Positions 22,402 to 33,540 of a stretch of 64,000 bases of DNA are shown here, piece after piece (position 1 is the first letter of the stretch; each line of letters starts with the position of its first letter). The translations under genes were made by a program, and so were the position numbers. The stretch is from Porphyra umbilicalis (lineage: Eukaryota; Rhodophyta; Bangiophyceae; Bangiales; Bangiaceae), in assembly GCA_002049455.2 (NCBI GenBank), contig KV918782.1, forward strand, positions 124,001-188,000. The letters are read 5' to 3'. Below the pieces are notes generated by a model that ran no database searches, was not told the origin of the DNA, and worked only from the letters and a program-made list of their open reading frames with translations.

Positions 22402-24040
22402 TCACGGCGCCACGGGGGGCCACGCAGCGGCGGCTTCGGCGGCGGCCGCCACCGCCGCCGCCGCGCGCGCCTTGCGCTTGACGTTGGAGCGCGCCGCCGC
22501 CGCGCGGTTGCGCAAAATGCGCGCGCGCGCCGCCGCGTCTGACACGGCCGACAGCGTCACGCGGGAGCGCTTGGCGGGGGGGCGCGCGCCGGCGGCAGAG
22601 GCGAGGGGGGGGGGGGGGGGGGGGACGACCGGGCCAAAGGGACCGCCGCCACGGCCGAGGCTGCGCCGACGGCACCCGCCGCCGCCGCCGCCGGACCCGC
22701 TGGCGACGCGGGCGGGGCGTCGGCCACGTCGACAGCGGCGGCGGCGGCGGCGGTGGCGGCAGGCCCGCCGGCCAGCGTCGCCGCCGACGCTGGCGCAATG
22801 CGGGCGGCGGCTAGGCGGGGCACGCGCCCACCCCCCGTGCCCCCCCCCCCCGCGGCGCGGCGCTTCCCCCCCCCCCCCCCCCCCCCCCCCCCGCCGCCCG
22901 ACGCGCAGCGCCGCCGGGTGCACGCCCGCCGTTGCCACCGCCGCCGCGCGCAGGCGGGCGACGACCGACGCGGACGCCGCCTCCAACCGCATGATGCTCG
23001 CCACGACCGGCGCGGCGGCGCCGTCGGCCCCGCCGGGCTGGGCCGCCCCGGGGATGCCGTCGGGCGCGAGCGCCGCCGCCGCCCCATACGTGCCGATTTC
23101 GCGGCGGAAAAAGGCGAGCGCGGCGGTGAGCGGCGCGGGGGGGGGGCGGGGGGGGGGGGGGGGGGGTGCCCCGCCAGAGATTGCGCCCGACAGCGGCGGC
23201 GACGCGCCGTCGGCGGGCGCCGACGGCGTGCTGGCGCCGGCGGCGGCGGCGGAGGCGGCGTCGGGCGTCGACCGTTGGAGCACCACCGACAGGCGGCGGA
23301 GGAGCGTCGGCGGCGCGCCCGGCGTGGTCGGCCGCCGCAGGAGGGAGGCGATGTACGCCACGCTGTCGGGCGCGGCCCAGCGAAAGCAGGAAAAGAGCAC
23401 GGCGGTGCCGTCGGCGGTGGCCGACGCCCACGCCAACTCCCCCGTCGCCGGCCGCAACACCCACCGGCCGAGGGGTCCGAGCGGCCCCGCGGGGCCGTCG
23501 CCGATCCCCCCGCGCAGCGTCTCGTCCGACACGGTGACGCCGAGGACGGCGGTGCCGTCGGCGCCGGCCGTCGCCACGGGCACGTTCATGATCGACTGTA
23601 TCGACACGGGGTCGCCGAGGTCCCCGCCCCCCCCCCCGCCGCCGCCGCGTCGCCGTGCACGGCGGCGGCGCCGTCGGCGTCGCCGCCGCCCGTCGCCCAC
23701 ACAATGTGGTCAAAGGTGACGGCGTGGCGGAGGTGGGGCACCGCCTCGGCGGGGAAGCGCCCGCCGCACCAGGCACCACCACCGGCCGTCGCGCCCGCGG
23801 GGGTGGCGCCGCCGCCCCCGTCGCCGCCCTCGGCCGCCGCCGCCGCTGCCGCCGCCGCCGTCACGGTGGGCGCAAAGGGGGACGCCCACGCGGCGGCGGC
23901 CGCGTCGGCCACCCACGGGCCGAGTTCGGGCAGCGCACCGAGGGCGGGGGGGGGACCTCCACCGGCTCCATTGGCGGGAAGGCCGACGCCGCGCCCGAGC
24001 GGGGCGGCGAGTGCGCGTGGGAGGCGAGCGCAGACGACAT
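22402..24040 (-). CDS. Gene with bZIP-like basic region, frame broken at homopolymers
   Basis: Minus-strand coding sequence can be followed from an ATG at 24040 (MSSALASHAH) to a stop at 22402, but only by changing frame at long C/G runs: about 23945-23952, 23626-23638, the 26-base run at 22867-22892, and the G run near 22607-22622. Each segment has normal protein composition, e.g. AVPHLRHAVTFDHIVWATGG, then PVSIQSIMNVPVATAG and GRWVLRPATGELAWAS. Near the C-terminus (22467-22522) lies a basic stretch, RILRNRAAAARSNVKRK, which resembles a bZIP DNA-contact region. It differs at a normally invariant Arg (Asn here), and no Leu heptads follow, so DNA binding is doubtful. Either the runs are miscounted in the assembly or this is a decayed gene. 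The strand is fairly certain, the product is not. Confidence 0.45.
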
Positions 24041-24089
24041 GGTGGCAGCGGGGGTGGGGGGGGGGGAGGGGGGAGGGCGGGGGAGGGGG

Positions 24090-24231
24090 GGGAGAAGGAG
24101 CAATGAAAAGGGGGGGGAGAAGGAGCGATGAAGAGGGGGGGGAGAAGGAGCGATGAAAAGGGGGGGAGAAGGAGCGATGAAAAGGGGGGGAGAAGGAGCG
24201 ATGAAAAGGGGGGGAGAAGGAGCGATGAAGA
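24090..24231. repeat. Six tandem copies of a 24-bp unit
   Basis: The unit is close to GGAGAAGGAGCGATGAAAAG followed by a G run, repeated about six times with variation mainly in the length of the G run. It lies 50-190 bases upstream of the presumed ATG of the minus-strand gene at 22402-24040, so it would sit in that gene's 5' region. Confidence 0.9.
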
Positions 24232-27182
24232 ACCCGACGGTATGAAGGGGGAGGGAGCACGGAAAAACCCGAGCCGGGGTGGGGGGGAGCGCGCACAAGC
24301 GAGGCGGGGCAGGGAGGCGACGACCGGGAGGGGCGTGGGATGCGCGACGGGGCGCGCCGACGGAAAAAAGAGGCACAGGGACGGGGCCGCACGGCGACAG
24401 GAGGAGGGGGGGGAAAGGGCAGAGCCGCGGCGTCGGCGCGACTGCGGCGCCGCGGACCGCGCCGGCCGGGCGGCAGCGGCGGGGGTGGTGAGGGGGTGCG
24501 GGCGTGCCCGCGCCGCGCGGGCCCGTGCCACCAGCGCGCCGCGGCGACACGTGGAGTCCCCCCCCGCCTCGTCTGCTCGCGAGCGTCATCACCCCACGCG
24601 ATTGGACTTGGTGTGCAGCGTGATCCCCGTCGTGCGAGGCGGCGCGCGCACGGCGGGTGCGTGACGGCGCCGGTGCAGGCGCCGGCCGCGACCGCGGGCG
24701 GCCATGCAAGGGACGTCCGTCGGCGCCAGACGCGCTCGGAGGCACGCAGCAGAATGCTGCCCCCGAATTTTTTTCGCTCTCGCCCTTGCCCTTGATGGCA
24801 GCGTTGCTCGGGCGCGCGGATGGCTGCCTGCGGATGCCGCCCGCTGGCCGCCCCGCCCCCGCCCACCGCCATCGTCTGTCCGAGGTGTAGGCAACCCCGA
24901 GCGCAAGTGGAGGGACAGTGCCAAGACACGCAGAGCAGCCGTGTGGAAAATCAAAGTGAACAACAAGACTGAACAACCACGGCCATGCAGAGCCCCGCTA
25001 CGACGGGCAAGTGCGGCGCTCCCACGCAAGCGCGCCTCAAAAACCAACCCTAACCCACCGACCACGGCCGCACGGCACGGCCGGGCAGCCCCCACCTACG
25101 GTCACCGCCACTGCCACTACTGCCGCCGCCGCCGCCGCCCCCCGAGCCGGCGGCGCGCCGTCAGCCGAGGAGGGGTCCCTCGGGGCGCGCAGCCCGGTCC
25201 AACGCTTCCGCCTGGAGCGTGTCAATGGAGTGCCGTTTGCGCCGCCGTACGTGTCGCCAACAGCATTCTGCGGGCGCGAGTGGGGCAGAGGAGGGGGGGG
25301 GGGCGGGGGAGATGGGGGCGCCAAAGAGAGTCAGCAACGCGGGAGGCGGGGGGAGCTGTCAGCCAACACCCCGAACCAACGACAGTGGCAGAGCCGACAG
25401 AGGCCCTGCGCCAACCCCCCCCAGCAGCCCCCACGTAGAAACCCGTTTCCCTACAGGTGAACGCGGCATCGTACCCCGCCTCCCCTCCCCAGCAGACCAC
25501 GAGGACGTACCGTAGCACAAATTTGGTTGCCCGTCGTCCCCAAAGCGGCGCGTGTCCCCGTCCAGCGTCCCACACCGACTGCAGCGCCAAGCCTCACGCT
25601 TGGCCTCGGCTCGCCGCTGTGGCCACGACAGTAGCTGGAGGACGAGCTTCATGGCGGGGAGGGGGAGAACGACGTGGGAGGGAGACGGAGCGAGCGAGAG
25701 GGAGTCGTCGTACCGCGACAGCCTGGCCACAGACACAGCCAGGCAAGCAAGGAAAGTGGGTGGGGGGGGGGGGGGGGTGGGGGCGCTGTAGGGGGTGTCC
25801 GAGGGAGCGTACGTGCCTTGAAACTGTCAGCTGACGTGCGGCGGGCGCTGCCTGCAAAGGCGGCGCTCGTCACAGGGAGGGAAACGGCAGCAAGGGGACG
25901 CCAAAAGCGATGGCGTGGCGGGACGATCGTCCCGCCACCGTTTGTACGAACGGCTCGTCCCAGGCTCGGGACGTGACCCTTCACATCAGATGATCTGCCA
26001 TGACAAATTGGGGGAATCTGCGGGTCTGCACGGGTCTCGGGAGGGAGCCGGCGGGGCACCAGCCGTTGCGGGGTCGACCTGACACCGGTGCGCTCCTGTC
26101 CTCAGGACGTACAGGCCTACCGTGGCAACCACTGGCTGGCGGCAGATAAAACACAGATGCTGTGCTGCTTAGCAGTAAAATGTCGCGGGCTTCTCTTCGG
26201 GCTTGGTCGGGTTGGCGGGTGGGCAGCAGGTCAGGAAAAACAGACGAGGAAGCTCGAAAGCATAAGCCAGAGCGCGGCATGCCGAGCCTTGCCAAAAAAA
26301 GGCCACTGTCATTGCATGTGGATATGTGTTTTTCTTTGCGCACTCGGCTCGTATGTTCGTCCATGAGGCTGATGGCGGGTGGGGCCGAAACCTGAGCACA
26401 GGAGGCGGTGTCCACAACCTGACCACGCCTCGTGGACCAGTATCCCATGCAACGAGCCTCAGCGACTTGCCGGCTGTTCAGGCCGGCGACCCTCCGACCG
26501 TCTGAGACCTCGTTTAGTACTCGACATCGGACACAGGGGTGCGCTTGGAGCAAGTCGTGAACAGGCCGTCACGCCGTTTCTCCAACCAATGTGCAGCCCA
26601 TGGTCTGCGCGCTGCGCTCGAGAGGGCGCTGCAAGACAATCTGTCCAATCAACGTTACAGAATGTGACATTCCAGCGGGAAGCCCATGGTACGTGCCCCA
26701 TTCCGGAGCACCGCAGCAGCATACGTGACGGGAAACAATCGATAACAGAGGCTGCCATGCACCAGCCGGCCTGCCCCCCTAAAGGAGAGCTCAAAAGTCA
26801 TCTACGTTGTACGGCTGCGGCACCGCGCTCAGGAATGCGCCCGAGCGGGAGCAGCGTCTGAGCGGTACAGTGCAGCCTTGCAGAAACCGCAACCACATAC
26901 ACACACAATGGATGTGCACAAAGGAAGCGTATCGGGCCACGGGAGGCGGCAGTCACATGCGAGGTGCATCGAGGACCGGGGGTGCTGCGCGGCGCTCTGA
27001 CAGAACGCGTGACGCACGGTGAGTCGGCAGCGGCAGCGGCCACGCCCATCAGGTTGATGGCATCGCAATCAGTCAACAGCTCCTCGTCCTTGGCAGCGAC
27101 GGGTGACCAAGCGGTCCCAGCAGACCTTCACGCCAGTGCAAGGCGAGTACGCAAAAGGCTGTCTCCTGTTGTCCTCTGAGAA
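24232..27182. other. No gene recognised
   Basis: GC-rich at first, more balanced after 25800. Frames are present in all readings without recognisable domains. A short perfect palindrome around GGCGGGACGATCGTCCCGCC lies near 25915-25938. A G run of 15 occurs near 25763. Confidence 0.4.
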
Positions 27183-27300
27183 ATCCCGCGATCCCACAGC
27201 AGCTCTCTCAAGAATCCCGCATTCCGACAGTTGCAAAAGAATTCCAATTTTTCCTGGCCTGAGTCATATAGGCCGATTTCATATAAGCCGATTTGGTCCT
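27183..27300. repeat. Strongly diverged hairpin-MITE remnant
   Basis: AATCCCGCATTCCGACAGTTG followed by CAAAAGAATTCC, then ATAGGCCGATTTC, resembles the left arm and centre of the H family (7087-7227). The right arm has decayed. Confidence 0.45.
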
Positions 27301-27685
27301 CTTCGACATCTAGTGGAGTCAGGGTGGCATAGTTCGACCCTAACTTGGCTAAAAGTTCCAAACTTCGGTCCGATCGTCCGAACCGAACCCGGACCGAACT
27401 CGAACCATTCAAGAGTTGTCTGGTGTTTTGCATGTTTGAAGGCAGGTGGTCCGCCAGCGGGACCGCCAGCGCAGCGGGTCCAAAACTGTCGTCAAGAGCA
27501 CGTCTGATTTTGCGTGTTTTCGGACGAACAGATAATCTGCAAACCGCCCTGGGCCTCTGTCACCCCAGCACGCGCGCACCACCAGCAGCAGCACGATGCA
27601 GCCGCGCTCCTGCGCGGCGCGTTGAGCCCCCCTCCCCGCCCCCCCACCCCCCACCCCCCCCCACGCCCGCCCAAAATACGGCCAC

Positions 27686-28294
27686 CTAGTTGAGCGGGCA
27701 CCCGACGGTCGTGCTCAGCCCATACTCCCACGCGAGGGCCTTGAGGTACGCCACCACCGCGGTCAGCTGCGCCGCGTCGGGCGCGCACGACGCGGCGCCC
27801 TGCTCCATGACGCGCTCCACGCGGGCGAGCAGGTGCGGAAAGTAGTCGACAAAGTCCGCGCGCGTCGGCCCCGCCACGCGGAGCGGCCGCCCATTGACGG
27901 CCGCGGAGAAGCCGCCGCCGCCGGCGGTGCGGAGCGTCGGCCCGCCGCCGCCAGCCGGCCGCCACGCGAGGGAAATGGTTTGGGCGTACCCCCCGCCGGC
28001 CGACCGACGGTCCTCCGCCGACACGGACGCCCGGCGCACGCGGATGATGGTGCCGCCTTCGGTCGGCGCGAGCGCCGACGCGGGGCCCTTGTACCAGCAG
28101 CAGCAGTTGCGGCGGCTCGGCGCCGACGCTTGGTAGTGGGCCGTATAGTCCCGCGGCCACACCGACGCGGGGAGGGGGCTCTTGGCCAAGGCGGGGCAGT
28201 TGCGAAAGGCCCCCGCGGGGGCGGCGACCACCGCCGCAAGCACCCCAACAGCAACGACGGCAACGGCGGCGGCGAGGGGGGCGGCGCGGCCCAT
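27686..28294 (-). CDS. Secreted cysteine-containing protein, family unknown
   Basis: A 202-residue protein. The ATG at 28294 opens a classic signal peptide: MGRAAP, then about 20 hydrophobic residues (VAVVAVGVLAAVVAA) and a probable cleavage site near AGA/F. The mature part contains Cys at about residue 32, a run of three Cys followed by Trp-Tyr (NCCCWYKGP, near residue 60), one Cys near 173 and one near the end. The middle contains AYAQTISLAWRP-like beta strands and the end is helical (RADFVDYFPHLLARVERVMEQ). The frame stays open upstream for 650 codons but only as Ala/Arg/Gly/Pro filler, so the signal-peptide ATG is the likely start. Even cysteine pairing and secretion suggest a cell-wall or extracellular role; that is inference. 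Confidence 0.6.
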   Translation of the reverse strand: MGRAAPLAAAVAVVAVGVLAAVVAAPAGAFRNCPALAKSPLPASVWPRDYTAHYQASAPSRRNCCCWYKGPASALAPTEGGTIIRVRRASVSAEDRRSAGGGYAQTISLAWRPAGGGGPTLRTAGGGGFSAAVNGRPLRVAGPTRADFVDYFPHLLARVERVMEQGAASCAPDAAQLTAVVAYLKALAWEYGLSTTVGCPLN

Positions 28295-29069
28295 GGCGGC
28301 ACTGCGGGGGGGGGCGGGCGTCGACGCGGCCGCACCCTCAATCGCGGGCGACGCGGGGGTGGCGGCGCCCGCGGTCGTCGGCGGGGTGCTCGTACTGGCT
28401 TGCGGGCAACGGGGGGGCGCGCACCTCCCCCGGCGCCGCCCCCGGCTTTGTACGCCCCGCGACGCGGCCGCGCGGGCACGCAACCCCCCGGGCGCCGCCG
28501 CCGCGGACGCACGGCGGCGGGCGCACCCGCCGCGCCTCTCCCGACGGCGGCGCCCGCGGGAGCACGCGCAGCGCGCAACGCGCCCCCCCCACCCAGGGGG
28601 AATGACGACCCAACGGTGCCCCCCCACCCGGCGACCGCAGAGCGACCCCCCCCCCCCCCGCGCCCCCCCCGGCCGCCGTCGACCGCGCGCCCCCCCCGCG
28701 CCCGTCGGCATGGGTGGCCACACACCCGCCCCCCCCCCCCCGGACCCCACCCCCCCCGTGCCCCCCGCCGTGCGGCGCCCGCGACAGCGGCGGCGCGCAC
28801 CCGCGGCGGCCGCCGCCTCCCACGCGCGCCGCCGCCACCGCCGCGCCCGCCCCTGGGGGGGGGGGGAGCCCGCCGCCGCCGGCGGCGGGACGCTGCCGAC
28901 GCGGGAGGGGGCGCCGCCGAGCGGCGCGGCGCCCCACGGGGCGGCGGGGGACACACCGCCGCAGGCGGTGGGGGGGGGAGATCCGCCGCGCCGCCGCGGG
29001 ACCGACGCCGCTCGTGTGAAGGGGCGCCCGCGGGGGGGGGGGGGGCACCCCCCGCCCCGCCCCCGCCCC

Positions 29070-29110
<41 letters not shown>

Positions 29111-30320
29111 CGCTGCACACGCGCCCGCGCCCCGACGCGCGCAGTACGCACGGGCGGCGGGGGGGGTGCCGCCGCACACGCCGCCGCCGGCGCCCGCGGC
29201 CGCCGCGGCGGCCGCCACCGCGGGGGCGGTGGCCGTGCGGCACCCCACCGCCGCCCCCTCCCCCCTCCCCGTGGGTGCACCGCCCGGAAGTGGCCGCTGG
29301 CGCCGGTCACACGCAACCCCCCCCCCCCCCCCCCGGCAGGCACCGCCCCATCGCGCCGGCGCCCGCATCGGCGCCCCCCCCCCCCCCACCCCCGCCGACC
29401 GGGCGTCGCCGCCCGCCGCGGCTTTGTCGTCCCCCCCCCTTTGTAATCGCCGCCCGTGGCCGCAACGCCGCGGGCGACGCGGGCCGCGCCCGCCGCCGCC
29501 GGGCGGCGGGGCACCCCGCCCCCCGGTCGGCCCGCGCCCGCGCCGCCGCGGCGGCGACGCGATGGGGTGGGGACGGCCGAGGCGGGGGGGGGGGGGGGGG
29601 GGGGTGTGTGCCCCCGCCCCCGCCGGCGGGCGGCGGCGGCGGCGGCGGCCAGCCGCCGCCGCGCGTCGGCGGCGCGCGGCGGCAAGGGGCGGGCGGCGGG
29701 CGGGCGCGGCGGCCGGCGTGGCGGCCGCTGTTTTTTTTTGTGTTTTTTTTTTTTTGGCCGCGCCGGTCGCGGCGCGGACCGGCCGGGGCACCCCCCCGGC
29801 GGCGGCGCGCGGCGCGCGCCGCGGGCGGCCGCCCCGCGCGCGCGCGGCGGCGGGGGCGGGTCGACACCCCCCGCGGCGCCGCCGCCGCGCGCCGCCGCCG
29901 ACCGCGCTCGCGGGGGGCGGGGGGGGGTGGCAGGGCGCCGGGGGGCGCCGCCGCCGCCGCCGCCGCGGGGGGGGGGGGGGGCGCCCCCGGGGCGCGGGGC
30001 ACACGCGCCGCGCGCGCCGGCGGCGGGGGCGGCGCGGCGGGGGGGGGGGATCCGCACGGGTGTGGGGGAGAGGGCGTTCCCCGTGGCGAGTGTGATGTGG
30101 GGGTGTGGCGGGGGGGATGCCCTGCTCGGGTCCCGCCGTGCCCACGGCGACAGCCGTAGAGGGCATCCACGCGGAGCATCCGCGCGGGGTGCTTTGGGTG
30201 GCTGCTTGTCGGCCGCTGGGGGTGCGGACGACGCGCGTCGCCATCGCCCGCGCCGTTTCCCGCGGGGGGGGGTGGCACGCGCCGAGGCGGTGCGGAGCGC
30301 TCCGCGCCTTTTTTTTTTTT
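28295..30320. other. Extreme-GC low-complexity DNA
   Basis: Long CGG/CCG arrays, G and C runs of 10-20 bases, and no credible gene. Every frame is open for long distances. It ends at a T run at 30309-30320. A 20-base (GTTTTTTTTTTGTG-like) T-rich patch at 29731-29755 is the only AT-rich interruption. Runs of this kind are prone to sequencing and assembly error. Confidence 0.5.
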
Positions 30321-31116
30321 CATGGATACAAAAATATGGATTACGATTCTTTGAAACTTCCGCGGATGCACTTCAACCAAAAAAAAGTCAATCACGTGCG
30401 TGGGTGGTGGTGGCCCCGCACAATGGGCTCGGCGCGACGGGGACCGCGGCGGTGCGCCCGCCCAGCGCGGCCCCACGACTGCGGGGACGGGTCAACCGCC
30501 CCTTGCGTCTGCGCCGACGGCCGGCGGGCCGCCGTCTGCCACGCGGCGGCGGCTCTGGGTGGCCCACCCCGTGGCCCCCCGACCCGACCGTGACGGCGGC
30601 GCCGTGGACGGCGGCGGCGCCAGCGCTCGCGCCATCCCCCCGCCGCCGCCCGTGGCGCCGGGCGTGCGGCCCCGCGGGAGCCGACGACAGGGGGGCCACT
30701 GGCGCGCCCGGCTCTTTGCCCCGAGCGCCCCTGGTGCGTCGCCCCCGCCCGCCGACGCGGCGCTGCCGCGTCACGCCGCCGCGTCGAGCCGCCGCCAACG
30801 CCCCCCACCGCCACAAGTTCAGGCTGCACCACCGCCGCCGCGTGCTGCGAGCGTTGGCCCACCCACCGCGGCCAGAGGCGACGGTGCGCTCCGTGCGCGC
30901 TCCTCGTCACCACGTCGCCCTCCTGCCCGCTGCGACCGCTGCCACGGGCGCGCGCGCAGGACACCCGCGCGTCCGTCGGGGACCGGACGCACCGGCTGCG
31001 CGCGGGGCCACCAAAGTGCGGCAGCTCCCCACACCCCAATGGGCCCCCTTTTACCACGGCGGCCAAACCAGCTGGTGGTCGCGACGGGTCCCGCGCGGCA
31101 GCCCCGCCCGGGGGGC

Positions 31117-33216
31117 TCACTCCGTCAGCGTCTCTGCCGGCAGGTGTACACGGGCGTGCCGATCGAGGCCGTCGCGGAAACCAAAGCAGCTGCCACAGGT
31201 CGGACACTCGAAAGGGCGATGCTGCTGGTGGACACCCCGCACGTGCTTGTTGCTGTGGGGAGGGGGGGGAGGGGGAAGGGTGACGAGAGGACGGTACAGC
31301 AGGAAAAAAAAGAAGAAGAAAAAGGTAAGAGGAGGGGGGTCAACTTCAGACCGCGTCGCGCGCACGTGTCAGCGCACGGTCCTGGCTTGCCACCGCGCAT
31401 CGGCGGCCTCAAAGCACAGACAGGGGGAGACGCTGGTCTTGCGAGCACGAGTCGCCCGCCGGAGCGCTCTGGTGCGGCGTCGCCCGACCCGCCCGGCTCG
31501 GGTCCGAACCGTACGCTCAAACAAAGCGGGTGGCGGCAAACGCCACCGCTGCATGCGCGTCCACGTACCGATTGCCCACTTCCCCAAATCGGCGGTCGCA
31601 CAGGTGGCACGCAAACGGGCGCACCCGGTCGTGCACCGTCCTCTCGTGCTTCCTGCGGGACCGCGAGCAAGCCCCCAAACCGACGGGCAGACCACCAAGG
31701 GGACCATTCACAAACGCGTCGGCAACAACAAACGGTCATACAGCAAAGTTAGCGCTTGTCCGCCACGCCCCCGCCGTCGCCCTGTGGCTCCGCCCACGCC
31801 CGCGACGGCCGGGCGTGCGGCGGCGTTTGACCGTCTGGGCGTCCGCCCGGCCACAGGCCTCGCCTCGCTACCACCTCTCATTTCAAACGCCCGAGTCCGC
31901 CGCCGCCACCGCCGTGGGGAGACCGCCTGGCCACCGCCCCGCGCCGCACCGCCGCGGCACCCTGACAACAGTTGCGGCAGACCGCCTCCCCAGATCAAAC
32001 ACCAGGCGCCACCGGTCACGCATCATGGGAGCTACAGGCAGACACGAGGACTCACCTGCAATCTGTGGCGCAAGGAGGCACCGCGACGATGAGGTGCAAC
32101 AACCAGCGAGGCAGCGTTCCCGGGGATAGCCGGACCCGCGCCCAAGTCAAGAAAGAAAGAATCGCCCAGCGGCCGTGTTCTCACGGGGGCATGATCGAGA
32201 GCGGTGGCGAATAGGGACGTCAGTTTCTGTCCAGCGCGTGGGGGGCCCCGAGGTGGCGCGCGCCACCCCAACAGCGGACAACATTGTCGTGGTGTGGTCG
32301 CGCCCCGGACGACGGCCAGCGGCGGGCCCGCGGGCAACACCTCGGTTGCCTGGTGGGCGGCCACTCCGACCCGACCCGCCCCAAAAGAGGAAAACTCCCG
32401 CCCTGGACGCGCGGCTGTGGCGGCTGCACGAGCAGACGCCACAACCCCCCCCCCCCCCAGACACGCTGGCGCTTGCTCCCCCGCGTCCGACGCGCCCGGC
32501 GGGCGCGCCGTCGACGCCTCCTGCCGCCGCGCGCCACGGGCGGTGCACTCCCCTCCCCACTCACCGACGGCCAACGTACCCGACCGGTTGCCAAACGACC
32601 GCCCGCAGCCGCGGCCGCACACGACGCGGGGCTTGGCGACGCGCCCCGCCCGCGTCCGCGGCGGCAATCGGCTCCCGGCGGCGGCCGCGCCGCGCCCGTG
32701 GCGGCGGCGGCGCGGGAGCGCGCCGCCGCCAACCCCGCCGTCGGCCGCGGCGGTCGGGGGCGGCGCCGCCGGCGCCCCGCCAGGAGCGTCGCCGACCGCC
32801 CGACGCGGCGCGCGCGTCGGCGAAGCGTCGCCACGCGGCAGCGGCGCGACGTGCGGGCCGCCCGCGTCGCCGACCGCGTCGCCGTGCGGGCGGGGCGGGG
32901 CGTGCGGGCGCCACGCGGGTGCGGCCGCCGGCGGGGGAGCGGCGGCCGGCGCCCCCGCCGCACGCGCCACCGTCAGCCACCCGTCGGGGCGGGCGTCCAC
33001 GTCGGCCGACAGGATGGTCACGGGGCTGCCGACGGCGGCGGGGGGGGGCGGCGTGCCCCGACACCACCCCGTCGGGCGGGGTGCGGCGGCGTCGGCGGCC
33101 GTCGCGTGCCCGCCAGCGGCGGCGGCCTGCGGGACGCCCGTCGGGACCAGTGGCGCCAACGTCCACAGGGGGGGCACGAGCGTCGCAGCGGCCGACCGGC
33201 TGCCGCCGCCGCCGCC

Positions 33217-33247
<31 letters not shown>

Positions 33248-33540
33248 CGCAGCGGTGGCAGCCGCAGGGGCGGCACCACAAAGCCGGTGCGCGCCGGCGG
33301 CGGGCGCGGCACGGCGTCGCGCCGCGCCGCCGCCGGCGTGCGCAACGGTGACGGCGGCACCGCCGCCACGTCGTGCGCACCGTACCCGGTCAACAGGTGG
33401 TCGGGCGGTGGCAGTCGTACGGGCGGCACCACCAAGCCGGCACTCCTCGCCGGGGTGCGCGACGGGGACGGCGGCACCGCCGCCACGTCGTGCACGAGGT
33501 ACCCAATCGACAAGCGGGGGTCGGCGCCGCCGCCCGTCAT
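31117..33540 (-). CDS. C2H2 zinc-finger protein, at least three exons
   Basis: A likely nucleic-acid-binding regulator. Exon 3 (31117-31252) and exon 2 (31569-31652) are secure: joined, they give a complete finger FACHLCDRRFGEVGNR plus NKHVRGVH (C-X2-C-X12-H-X4-H), then exon 3 adds FECPTCGSCFGFRDG...HARVH and a stop. The intron between starts GTACGT and ends CCCCACAG. Exon 2 opens with KHERTVH, the end of an earlier finger. Its beginning (CGRGCGRSFGNR) is found at the end of a long first exon, from the ATG at 33540 down to about 32585. If spliced at GTCGGG the phase agrees, but that finger is four residues short, so a small exon or other donor may be missing. Exon 1 is Pro/Ala/Gly-rich and includes two ~42-residue repeats (HDVAAVPPSP...RTPA). 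Confidence is high for fingers 2 and 3, moderate for exon 1. Confidence 0.75.

Noticed and set aside
24090-24231. Regular direct repeats resembling a CRISPR array
   Set aside because: The units are contiguous with no unique spacers, there are no cas genes, and the genome is eukaryotic. The same holds for 60284-60400.
27763-30244. 852- and 764-codon minus-strand frames
   Set aside because: Only the last 202 codons of the 852-codon frame have protein-like composition and a signal peptide. The rest is translation of CGG/CCG arrays.
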